DNA of 59,728 nt from an uncultured Eubacteriales bacterium (GTDB taxonomy: Bacteria > Bacillota > Clostridia > Oscillospirales > Oscillospiraceae), in NCBI GenBank assembly GCA_900317375.1, contig ONGJ01000007.1:1-59728 (forward strand), written 5' to 3'. The translations under genes were made by a program, and so were the position numbers. Shown here piece by piece: positions 27,239-34,820 of this stretch. A model generated the notes under the pieces. It did no database searches and was not told the origin of the DNA. It worked only from the letters and a program-made list of their open reading frames with translations. Position 1 is the first letter of the stretch. Every line of letters starts with the position of its first letter.

Positions 27239-28410
27239 GCCGTTTTTTCAAGCCTTATGAGGGGAACAAACCCTTCTTGTTTATCAGTTATTCCCATCGC
27301 CAGTCGGACCTAGTCGTCGACAGCATCCGCATCCTCCACGAGCAGGGCTGGCGCCTGTGGTATGACGAGGGCATCCCCGCCGGCAGCGACTGGCCGTCAA
27401 ACATCGCCCGGCATATGGAGGCCTGCGGGGCGGTGCTGTTCTTCCTGTCCGGCACAGCGCTGGAATCGCCCAACTGCCTCAGCGAGATCCGAACGGCCGC
27501 CCGCCTGCGCAAACCCGTTCTGGTGCTGCGCCTGGAGGATGCCGAAGCGGGTGAGCAATGGGATGTGCTGCCGCCGAAGGAAAAGCATCTGACGGCGGCG
27601 GAGACCCCGGAGGGAAATGCGGCTCTGATTCTGCAATCGGGTTTTCTGAAGCGGCGTTTTCACCATCGCTGGACCGAGCGTATTCCCTGGCGGGCACTGG
27701 GTCTTGCGGCTTCCCTGCTGTTCTTCCTGAGCGCGGCGGGCGCCTTTGCCGCGCTCGCGACGGGGAGATGGTCGCCGTTTCCGGCACCGGAACGGCCGGG
27801 ACCGACTCCGACCCCGACTGCCGCCGCAGCGACACCGCCGCCGACACCGCCGCCGGTTGTCGATCTCGGCGGAAACGAACGTTTCTTTGCGGTCAGCTTT
27901 CCCGACAGCCAGCAGGAGCGGGCGGTACGTTCCGCGCTGCAGATGCCGGAGGGAGAGATTCAGGCCTGGAACCTGGCCGAGCTCCCCTCGCTCTTCTTCT
28001 GCGGGAACATGGTCCGCAAAAACCTGACCGGGGTCAGCTTCCGCGAGGACGGGACCTGTCTGGTCAATTCCGCCCCGGTTATACAGGGCCGGGTGAAGGA
28101 CCTGTCGCTCATGCGGGACATGCTGCGGCTCGAGGAGCTAGCCCTGATCTGTCAGCCGGTGTCGGATCTTACGGATCTGAACGGCCTGACGCTGCTGAAG
28201 GACCTGAGCCTTGCCGGAAGCCCCGGGGTGAAGCTCGACGGCCTCTCGGACCTGCCGTCGCTGACGGCGATCCATCTGGAGCACACCGGCATCCGGGATC
28301 TTACGCCGCTGGAGACGCTCCCGGCGCTGAAAACCGTGACGGTCAGCCGCGACATGCTGCCGCTGCGCTGGAGCCCGGACGCCCGCTTTGCGGTCATCCT
28401 GATCAGATAG
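27235..28410 (+). CDS. TIR domain, transmembrane, LRR protein
   Basis: The 391-residue protein has an N-terminal TIR domain (13-135) with PFLFISYSHRQSD, LWYDEGIPAGSDW, VLFFLSGTALESPNCLSEI (candidate catalytic Glu84) and KPVLVLRL. This is the arrangement of bacterial TIR_2 domains, many of which hydrolyse NAD+. A membrane segment lies at about 154-175, then a Pro/Thr-rich linker (PTPTPT, TPPPTPPP). The C-terminal half is leucine-rich: a cap (FPDSQQERAVRSALQM) followed by LRR units (LEELALICQPVSDLTDL, LKDLSLAGSPGVKLDGL, IHLEHTGIRDLTPL). The TIR should be cytoplasmic and the LRR outside if the single span is N-in (positive residues RRFHHRW precede it). This suggests an LRR receptor coupled to a TIR effector, an inference. 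Confidence 0.85.
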   Translation: MSRFFKPYEGNKPFLFISYSHRQSDLVVDSIRILHEQGWRLWYDEGIPAGSDWPSNIARHMEACGAVLFFLSGTALESPNCLSEIRTAARLRKPVLVLRLEDAEAGEQWDVLPPKEKHLTAAETPEGNAALILQSGFLKRRFHHRWTERIPWRALGLAASLLFFLSAAGAFAALATGRWSPFPAPERPGPTPTPTAAAATPPPTPPPVVDLGGNERFFAVSFPDSQQERAVRSALQMPEGEIQAWNLAELPSLFFCGNMVRKNLTGVSFREDGTCLVNSAPVIQGRVKDLSLMRDMLRLEELALICQPVSDLTDLNGLTLLKDLSLAGSPGVKLDGLSDLPSLTAIHLEHTGIRDLTPLETLPALKTVTVSRDMLPLRWSPDARFAVILIR

Positions 28411-28427
28411 AGAAAAGGGAAGCTGTC

Positions 28428-30038
28428 ATGCTGCAGAATGCCGAAAAGAAAATACCCATCGTCATCGGCGTGTCCGGTCATCGGCGCCTGCGGGCGGGCG
28501 ATCTTCCGGCGCTGCGGGTGTCGGTGCGCGAAAAGCTGTCCGCACTGCAGAACGAGTATCCGCATTCACCGCTGGTGATGCTCTGCAGTCTGGCGGAAGG
28601 GGCCGACCTGCTGTGCGCCGATGCATCAGAGGAGCTCGGCATTCCGCTGCTCGCGGCACTGCCTCTCCCGCTGGAGGAATATGAGAAGGACTTCAGCCCG
28701 GAGGGCGTGCGGTGTCTGGAAAAGCACTGTGCCCGGGCGGAGCAGGTCTTTGTGACGCCGCGGAGCGAAGAGATGCCTGCGCAGAGGGATTTCCGCAACC
28801 ACGCCTACCGCCAGGCGGGGATCTATGTTTCCTCGCACTGCCACATCCTGCTCGCCCTCTGGGACGGCAGACCCGGCGAATACGGCTGCGGTACGGCCGA
28901 GGCCGTCGGCTTTGCCCTGGAGGGGGTCTGCGGCCCCGAAAACGGCCTGCCCGTCCGCCATGCCGGCAATACCCTTGTCTGGCATGTCATCACTCCCCGC
29001 GGGGAAGACGAATCCGCAGCCGCCGGAGAAGTCCGCGTGCTGGGAGACCGGCAGGCGGTGCAGGAGATCCTGAAATACACCGAGGAATTCAACCGCCTTG
29101 CCGAGAAGACGCCGCAGGCTGAGCAGGAGCTGCTTCCCGACCCGGACCCGGGGGATCCGATCCTCGGCCGGATGCTGGGGGTCTACGGGGCGGCAAGCAC
29201 GCTCACAGGGAAAAATGCCCGGCAGTACCGGCTGACGCTCGCCGCTCTTGCCGTCGCCAGCGCCCTGATCGCGATGGCCTTTCTGCTGTATGACGAGGCG
29301 GAGGCCATCGGCCTGATTCTGGTGATCGGCCTGCTTCTGCTGCTGTCATGGCTGCTTCAGCGCCTTGCCGGCCGCTCCGACTGCCTGCGGCGCTATATCG
29401 AATATCGCGTCCTGGCCGAGTGCCTGCGGGTCGGCATCTACCTCCGCCATGCCGGAAGCGGGATCCGGGTGGAAAACCTGCTCTCCTGGACCCAGCAGAC
29501 AGAGACCGCCTGGGTTCTGGACGCACTCTGTGCCCTCCGCGCCGGCTGTCCGCCGGAGCGGGAACACGAGATCCGCACATGCTGGGTCGAGCAGCAGCGC
29601 GCCTATCACCGGGCGGGAGAAGAAAAAACGCGGAGGGAAGACCGATTCAGCAGCCGGGTCGTCGGGGCGGCGCTGCGACTCAGTGTTCTGCTCTATCTCC
29701 TGGCTCTGCTGTTTGAGCTCTTCTGCGGCGGCGTGCTGACAACGCCGCTGCTGCCGGCGGAAAACGCCGAAGGCTGGCGGACGCTGCTGAAGATCGCGCT
29801 GGGCAGCATCTCAGCGATGACGCTGTTTGTTGCCAACTACTACGGCCGGCTGTCCCTGCCGCGGGTCCTGTCGGACCACGGCAAGATGGAGCGTTTTTTC
29901 GCCCGGATGTCCGAAAAGCTCTTAGAAGAGGGGCAGACCGACGCGCTGCTGACGACGCTGGCACGGGAAGAACTGATTGAAAACGGAAACTGGTGCTCCT
30001 ACCAGCGGGACAATACCCCCGAGATCAGCCTGTCATAA
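28428..30038 (+). CDS. SLOG-like domain with four membrane spans (SLATT-like)
   Basis: The 536-residue protein begins with PIVIGVSGHRRL (about 10-21), SLAEGADLLCADASEELG (54-71) and LPLEEYEKDF (80-89), then HILLALWDG (139-147). This is the pattern of SLOG (SMF/DprA-LOG) Rossmann-like domains that bind or process nucleotide derivatives. Hydrophobic spans lie at about 268-287, 293-311, 411-432 and 453-471. The first hairpin is followed by YIEYRVLAECLRVGIYLRHAG, resembling the conserved helix after the 2TM unit of SLATT effector proteins. ATG at 28428 follows AAAAGGGA; longer in-frame readings overlap the TIR gene and lack a start site. Family knowledge: SLATT units are predicted to act as pores when activated. 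It may be the membrane effector of this operon (inference). Confidence 0.75.
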   Translation: MLQNAEKKIPIVIGVSGHRRLRAGDLPALRVSVREKLSALQNEYPHSPLVMLCSLAEGADLLCADASEELGIPLLAALPLPLEEYEKDFSPEGVRCLEKHCARAEQVFVTPRSEEMPAQRDFRNHAYRQAGIYVSSHCHILLALWDGRPGEYGCGTAEAVGFALEGVCGPENGLPVRHAGNTLVWHVITPRGEDESAAAGEVRVLGDRQAVQEILKYTEEFNRLAEKTPQAEQELLPDPDPGDPILGRMLGVYGAASTLTGKNARQYRLTLAALAVASALIAMAFLLYDEAEAIGLILVIGLLLLLSWLLQRLAGRSDCLRRYIEYRVLAECLRVGIYLRHAGSGIRVENLLSWTQQTETAWVLDALCALRAGCPPEREHEIRTCWVEQQRAYHRAGEEKTRREDRFSSRVVGAALRLSVLLYLLALLFELFCGGVLTTPLLPAENAEGWRTLLKIALGSISAMTLFVANYYGRLSLPRVLSDHGKMERFFARMSEKLLEEGQTDALLTTLAREELIENGNWCSYQRDNTPEISLS

Positions 30039-30050
30039 AGGAGGAAGACG

Positions 30051-33000
30051 ATGAAACAGCATGTTCTGCTGCGCGTACTCAGCGCAGAAGCCGACAGAGA
30101 CGCCCTGCGGCCGATTCTGGACGCCCTGAAGGAAAAAGGGCTGAGGGTCTCGGACGCCGAAGGGAGTCTGAAGAAGGGGGAAATCCTTCTGGCGGCTCTG
30201 TCCGGGCATTTCTATGCCGATGGCGAAAAACAGAAAACCCTGCTCGAGACGCTCAGCACAGGCGCAGAAAACGTCCTGCCGCTGAAGCTGGATGAGGCGG
30301 AGATTCCCGAAGCGCTGATGAATGCGCTCTATACCCGCAACATCATCATGGCGGACGGCCGTGACGCTTCGCTCATTGCCGAGCGCGTGCTGTCGGCCAT
30401 TCCCGAAAAGAAGAGCGCCCTGCCGAAGCTCCTGATTGCCGGGGCGGCCGTGCTGGCCGTGCTGGCGGGCCTTCTGATCTGGCGGAACAGTACGTCGCCG
30501 GTCGACCCGGAGCCGACACCCGAACCGACACCGGAGCCGACACAGGAGATTACGGTTCCGATTCCTGCCGGTATGACGGCCGAGGACCTGGAAAAGATCT
30601 GGGAGATCAGCATTGTCGGCGACACCCTCAAATGGCGGACCGAAGAACAGCTGCTGCGGGGCGTTGACGGTTCCCTTAACAGAAGCGAAATCGCTTACGA
30701 CTCCTGGGACGGCGAGAGGCAGCACTATTACAGCATCGAGGACGGACATGAATTTGAGAGCACGGCCTGGGATCTGGATTTTCTGCGGGCCCTGCCGAAC
30801 CTGCGCAGCCTGACGCTGATCCTGGTGGATGCGGACGCCCTGCCGGATCTCGGAGCGCTCAGCCATCTGGAGCGCGTCGACCTTTCTGACTGCAGTCTGC
30901 GGGATATCAGCGGCCTCAAAGGCTCCTCCGTCAACGAGCTGGGAATCTGGAAATGCCCGGTGTCGGACTATTCCGCCCTGACAGGCTGTGAAAAGCTGCG
31001 GCGGCTTGGCGTGGATCTGCTCTCAACGGGTGTACAGGCTGACTTCTCGGCCTTCACGCCGAAGCTGAACCGCCTGCATCTCGAAAACATCGAGCTGGCC
31101 CCCGGCAGCGATTTTTCGTCATTTGCGGCGCAGACCACCGTGAATGAGGTCTTTTTGAGAAATGTCCCGGTCACCGATCTGTCCCTGGTCGGTTCGGCAA
31201 AGGTTCTCACCCGCCTGGATCTTTTTCAGTGCGAAGGCCTGCGGGATATCCGCGTTCTCGAAAACGCCGAGCGCCTGACCGCTCTGCGTATCGAAAACAG
31301 CCCGCAGCTGGAGGATTTCAGCCCCGTCTCACACTGCAGTATGCTGGAGGAGATTCATCTGCGGGAAGTAAGACAGCTTCGGGATGCGTCCTTCCTGCAG
31401 AATCTGAAAAGACTGAGAGATATTGAACTGTCCGAGGCGAATCTGCAGGACCTGAACTTCCTGGAAGGCCTGACGGGCAACGGGACGCTGAATCTCAGCG
31501 TTTCCGGTGATGTTCAGGACTATTCCGGGCTCTCCGCCATTTCTCACTACGGTCGCCTGATGATCAATCCCCGTACCCGGAACAACCCCAACGGCAATCT
31601 GGCGCAGATCCTCGAGATTCTGCAGGGTCCGATGATCAACAGTCTGACATTGGATCACGGTTCGAATCTTGACCTTTCCGCGCTGCCGCTGATTGCAAAC
31701 GATCTTGAGCTCCGATACTGCGACATCCGGGATCTGAGCGGCCTCAAAGACCGGCCAATTTCCAGACTGCGTCTTTACAACTGCCCGCTTCTGAGCTCCC
31801 TCGAGGGCCTGCAGAATCAGACGCAGCTCGGAAAACACGGCGGCACGCTCGAAATCTACGGCTGCCCGCGCCTGACGGACTGGAGTGCGCTGGAAGGCCT
31901 CCCCGTGCTGAACGAACTCAGCCTCTATGGCTGCTTTACCCTGCCGGATTTCACCAAGCTCCATCTCAAGAGCCTGCATCTGGAAAGTATCGAAGAGCTG
32001 GACAGCATCGCCTTTATTCCGTCCATCGACACCGACGGCAAGTCCTTCAACCGCATCGAGCTGGTGGAGCTGGAAGAACTCCGCGATCTCAGCCCGCTCC
32101 GGAATGTCCGCATCAACATGCTGACTGTGCCGCCGCACCTGGGCGAGCAGGCACAGGAGCTCAAGGACGCCGGGGCCGTCAACAGCTATGAGATCGCCTT
32201 TCCCGACGGCAGCTGGCAGCCGATGGACGAGAGCTTCACCCTGCTGAGCCTGGACGAACTCGAGACCCTGCCGAAGTCCCTGCTGAAGCGCGTGGAACGC
32301 CTCCGGCTCGCGGGCGACACCGTGGTCGGCGATCAGGCCGGCTGGCTCGAGGACGAATGGGACAACGGCAAACCTGTCCCGTACTGGTACGACCCGGACA
32401 CGGATGAGCGCACAAAGATCGAGCCGGGCAGCATCACGGATCTCGGCATCCTTGCCGACCTGACCGGCCTGCGTGAGCTCGAGCTGATCTGTGAGCCGCT
32501 CGAGAGTCTGGACGGCATCCAGAACCTCGGCTCGCTGGAGAGCCTGCAGCTGGAGTTCTGCCCGAATCTGACGGACGGCTCGGCGGCCTTTGCCCTGCAG
32601 GATCTGTGGGGGCTGCACTTTAACCGCTGCCCCATCGAGAGCATTCAGGGCGTACAGAATCTGCCAAGGCTGAAGTTCCTGAATATTGCAGGCTCCCAGG
32701 TCGCTGACCTGAGCCCTCTGCAGGAATGCGACTTTACCGACGCCTATAAAGACAGGGGCTTTCACATCTGGCTGTCCGACATTCCCGCCGAGGACTTCAG
32801 CCCGCTCTCGAGCATTCAGCGGCTGGAGAGTCTCGATCTGAATAACCGGGATTCCGCCCTCTGGGCGCCGGCGCTGGAAAACGCGGAGGTCTACGGATTC
32901 TGGGGCGCCGATGTTTTCCATGACAACGAGAGTTTTGCCGCCTTTGTCGCCGCGCATCCCGAGCTCGAGCAGCTGAACATTCCCTGGAACGAAGCCGTAA

Positions 33001-33125
33001 CCGATCTGAGCCCGGTCCTCTCCCTTGACCATCTGCAGCATCTGCGCGTCTCCGAGAACATGCAGGCAGCGCTGGAGCCTGTCATGGCAGCGAATCCCGG
33101 CTTTGAAATCGAAATACAGAACTGA
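30051..33125 (+). CDS. Large degenerate TIR-like, transmembrane, LRR protein
   Basis: The protein has 1024 residues. An N-terminal domain of about 115 residues aligns with the TIR protein two genes upstream around LAALSGHFYADGEK ... VLPLKLDEAE, but the catalytic Glu position holds Thr or Leu, and the N-terminal FISYSH box is LLRVLSAEAD. A membrane span lies at about 125-144, followed by a PEPTPEPTPEPT linker. The rest (about 220-1020) is irregular leucine-rich repeats with units such as LERVDLSDCSLRDISGL and LKFLNIAGSQVADLSPL. GGAGG lies 5-9 bases upstream of the ATG. It ends the operon and is followed by a long perfect palindrome. It is probably a large extracytoplasmic ligand-binding partner of the other LRR protein (inference). 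Confidence 0.78.
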   Translation: MKQHVLLRVLSAEADRDALRPILDALKEKGLRVSDAEGSLKKGEILLAALSGHFYADGEKQKTLLETLSTGAENVLPLKLDEAEIPEALMNALYTRNIIMADGRDASLIAERVLSAIPEKKSALPKLLIAGAAVLAVLAGLLIWRNSTSPVDPEPTPEPTPEPTQEITVPIPAGMTAEDLEKIWEISIVGDTLKWRTEEQLLRGVDGSLNRSEIAYDSWDGERQHYYSIEDGHEFESTAWDLDFLRALPNLRSLTLILVDADALPDLGALSHLERVDLSDCSLRDISGLKGSSVNELGIWKCPVSDYSALTGCEKLRRLGVDLLSTGVQADFSAFTPKLNRLHLENIELAPGSDFSSFAAQTTVNEVFLRNVPVTDLSLVGSAKVLTRLDLFQCEGLRDIRVLENAERLTALRIENSPQLEDFSPVSHCSMLEEIHLREVRQLRDASFLQNLKRLRDIELSEANLQDLNFLEGLTGNGTLNLSVSGDVQDYSGLSAISHYGRLMINPRTRNNPNGNLAQILEILQGPMINSLTLDHGSNLDLSALPLIANDLELRYCDIRDLSGLKDRPISRLRLYNCPLLSSLEGLQNQTQLGKHGGTLEIYGCPRLTDWSALEGLPVLNELSLYGCFTLPDFTKLHLKSLHLESIEELDSIAFIPSIDTDGKSFNRIELVELEELRDLSPLRNVRINMLTVPPHLGEQAQELKDAGAVNSYEIAFPDGSWQPMDESFTLLSLDELETLPKSLLKRVERLRLAGDTVVGDQAGWLEDEWDNGKPVPYWYDPDTDERTKIEPGSITDLGILADLTGLRELELICEPLESLDGIQNLGSLESLQLEFCPNLTDGSAAFALQDLWGLHFNRCPIESIQGVQNLPRLKFLNIAGSQVADLSPLQECDFTDAYKDRGFHIWLSDIPAEDFSPLSSIQRLESLDLNNRDSALWAPALENAEVYGFWGADVFHDNESFAAFVAAHPELEQLNIPWNEAVTDLSPVLSLDHLQHLRVSENMQAALEPVMAANPGFEIEIQN

Positions 33126-33128
33126 TTC

Positions 33129-33170
33129 GACAAACAGGACCCCTGTCAAGTGACAGGGGTCCTGTTTGTC
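33129..33170. terminator. Perfect 20-bp inverted repeat, probable bidirectional terminator
   Basis: The 20-bp arms at 33129-33148 and 33151-33170 are exactly complementary with only AG between them, and each arm contains CAGGACCCCTGTCA or its complement. It lies between converging genes. No strong T-run follows, but the stem length and place support termination. Confidence 0.7.
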
Positions 33171-33207
33171 AGCCTGTATTCCGGCAGAGGCGTGTTTTCA
33201 GCAGAGA

Positions 33208-33816
33208 TCAGCCGGTTTTGCCGGCGTCGGATGTCCGGGCGGGTGTCCAGGGGAGCTTGTCGGTCTTCGCAAGGGCGGTGTACAGCGAGGGCCAGAGGAT
33301 GAATACCAGCAGCGTCGAGGCAACGGCGTTGACCAGCGTGGTGGCCGAGCCGATCTTGGCCAGCGCGGCCGAGAGGTCCTGCGGGATGCCGAAAATATAG
33401 GCCTTGTAGAAATAGCCGAACAGCGGATCCAGGAAAACATTCACACCGAGCGCGGCCGCCGAGGACAGCAGGGCGATCTTGGCCTGCGCCTTCACGCCGG
33501 GCTCCTTCTCAATATGAAAGAACTTCCGCGAGACCAGGGTGGCTATGAGCCCGATGACCAGCTTCAGCAGGAAGGTCTTCGGCGCACTGGTGAGATATCC
33601 GCTGGTCAGATCGGCCATCGTCAGGCCGAGCGCGCCGGCAAAGCCGCCCCAGCCGCCGAGCAGCAGCGCACCGAGCACCACGAAGGTGTTCCCCAGGTGG
33701 ATGGCGGTGCGTTCCGTCCCGACGGGGATGTCGATGCGGAGAAACTGAAAGCCGACATAGGCCAGCGCCGCAATCAGCGCGCACTGGGTCAGCTGTAAGA
33801 TCCGTTTGTGCTCCAT
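33208..33816 (-). CDS. ECF transporter S component, substrate unknown
   Basis: This 202-residue membrane protein has about six hydrophobic segments. TERTAIHLGNTFVVLGALLLGG followed by GFAGALGLTMADLTSGYL and KTFLLKLVIGLIATLVSRKFF is the usual pattern of S components, which bind a vitamin or precursor and dock to a shared energising module. The ATG at 33816 follows AAAGGACG; a 34-residue N-terminal extension would read through the promoter dyad. No energising genes (ecfA/ecfT) are adjacent, as in group II ECF systems. No riboswitch is apparent in the short leader, so the substrate cannot be named. Confidence 0.82.
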   Translation of the reverse strand: MEHKRILQLTQCALIAALAYVGFQFLRIDIPVGTERTAIHLGNTFVVLGALLLGGWGGFAGALGLTMADLTSGYLTSAPKTFLLKLVIGLIATLVSRKFFHIEKEPGVKAQAKIALLSSAAALGVNVFLDPLFGYFYKAYIFGIPQDLSAALAKIGSATTLVNAVASTLLVFILWPSLYTALAKTDKLPWTPARTSDAGKTG

Positions 33817-33846
33817 GGTATCACGTCCTTTGTGCTTGATGACAGG

Positions 33847-33893
33847 ATCATAGCACGGAACTGACCATATGAAAATGGCCAGTTCTGTGCTAT
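33847..33893 (-). promoter_or_regulatory. Promoter with overlapping dyad upstream of the ECF S gene
   Basis: Minus strand TTTTCA (33870-33875), 17 bp, TATGAT (33847-33852) with extended -10 TG. An inverted repeat of about 18 bp per arm with two mismatches (TAGCACGGAACTGACCAT at 33851-33868, ATGGCCAGTTCTGTGCTA at 33875-33892) covers the -10 to -35 region, suggesting an operator; it could also end the trmO transcript. Confidence 0.6.
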
Positions 33894-33914
33894 ATTTACA
33901 TGCCAGATTTCCCC

Positions 33915-34595
33915 TCAATCGACGGCCAAGACCGTGAGACGCCGCCCTTCCACCCGAAAGCGGATTTCCAGGCCGGCAAAGGACATGCCGTAGACCCTCT
34001 CCGAATCCTCCTGATACGGCGGCCTCGGGTCCTGTGCCAGGACCGCGGTCAGCGCCGGACGCCGGTCCTCGGGGATTGCGGCTTCCAGCTCCGGCGGGAT
34101 CAGCACCTCCAGCCGGTCGGGCATCTCCGGCGCAAAACCGCCGACGGCCTCCGTCCGGCAGTCGGCATAGGGCAGATAGGGTTTGATGTCATAGATGGGC
34201 GTGCCGTCCATCAGGTCGGCGCCGGCGACCAGCAGGCATGTCCCGCGTCCGTCTTCCTTCTGCATGCCGACCAGGCGTACGCAGGAGAGGCCCAGTCCGT
34301 TCGGGCGGAAGGGTGAGCGCGTGGCGAAAACCCCGAGCCGCGTGTTCCCGCCGAGGCGCGGCGGGCGGACGGTCGGCGTCCAGCCGCGGTCCCGGTTTTC
34401 GGAGAAACCCCAGATCAGCCAGATATGGGAAAAGCCCTCGAGACCGCGCAGGGCCTCATCCACCCGATAGGCGGGCTCAAAGACGATTTTCCCGCGCAGT
34501 TCTTCCGCGAGACCCGCCTGGCGCGGGATGCCGAACTTGGCGCGGAATTCGGTGTGAATAAAGGCTACGGGCGTGAGTACACAGTCCTGTGACAT
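33915..34595 (-). CDS. trmO: tRNA (N6-threonylcarbamoyladenosine(37)-N6)-methyltransferase TrmO
   Basis: TrmO adds a methyl group to t6A37 of certain tRNAs. The 226-residue protein has the family core: FIHTEFRAKFGIPRQAGL, FSHIWLIWGF, TPTVRPPRLGGNTRLGVFATRSPFRPNGLGLSCVRL and DLMDGTPIYDIKPYLPYAD, here in the order typical of the UPF0066 domain, plus a C-terminal extension. The ATG at 34595 is set by GGAGG at 34604-34608; an in-frame extension of 27 residues has no ribosome site and overlaps the promoter. It is divergent from nifJ. Confidence 0.93.
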   Translation of the reverse strand: MSQDCVLTPVAFIHTEFRAKFGIPRQAGLAEELRGKIVFEPAYRVDEALRGLEGFSHIWLIWGFSENRDRGWTPTVRPPRLGGNTRLGVFATRSPFRPNGLGLSCVRLVGMQKEDGRGTCLLVAGADLMDGTPIYDIKPYLPYADCRTEAVGGFAPEMPDRLEVLIPPELEAAIPEDRRPALTAVLAQDPRPPYQEDSERVYGMSFAGLEIRFRVEGRRLTVLAVD

Positions 34596-34627
34596 ACTGG
34601 AAACCTCCGCTTTGACTGATGGAAAGA

Positions 34628-34656
34628 ATCGTAGCACAGCCGGGAACAAATGTAAA
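34628..34656 (-). promoter_or_regulatory. Promoter of trmO
   Basis: Minus strand TTTACA (34651-34656), 17 bp, TACGAT (34628-34633) with extended -10 TG just upstream. Confidence 0.68.
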
Positions 34657-34733
34657 GCATCGGGAGCGATAGGCAAAAAGACAGTCCCGCCATATCAAAA
34701 GCATCTGGAGAACGCCTTTCTGAAAGATTCCCG

Positions 34734-34762
34734 TTGCAGTTCCCCGCCCGGAGGAGTACAAT
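34734..34762 (+). promoter_or_regulatory. Promoter of nifJ
   Basis: TTGCAG (34734-34739), 17 bp, TACAAT (34757-34762), about 58 bp upstream of the start codon. Confidence 0.7.
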
Positions 34763-34820
34763 AAGAACTGCCAGCGTTTACGGAGAATCCCGTAATACAA
34801 CAACAAGGAGGATGACAATT

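Noticed and set aside
27800..27870. Proline/threonine codon repeat as a DNA repeat or CRISPR-like element
   Set aside because: Short imperfect coding repeat in a linker, with no spacer structure.
27558..28427. An N-terminal extension of the SLOG protein overlapping the TIR gene
   Set aside because: The extension is out of frame with the TIR gene's motifs, is low in family-like sequence, and a good start site exists at 28428.
24339..33125. Recent acquisition by a phage or transposon
   Set aside because: No integrase, transposase, tRNA or clear direct repeats flank the block, and its base composition looks like its neighbours.
31329..33149. A 606-codon minus-strand open frame opposite the large LRR gene
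   Set aside because: Antisense to regular LRR coding sequence; its repetitive look mirrors the repeats on the other strand.
33817..33914. A vitamin riboswitch upstream of the ECF S gene
   Set aside because: The leader from the inferred promoter is only about 30 bases; the dyad overlaps the promoter instead.
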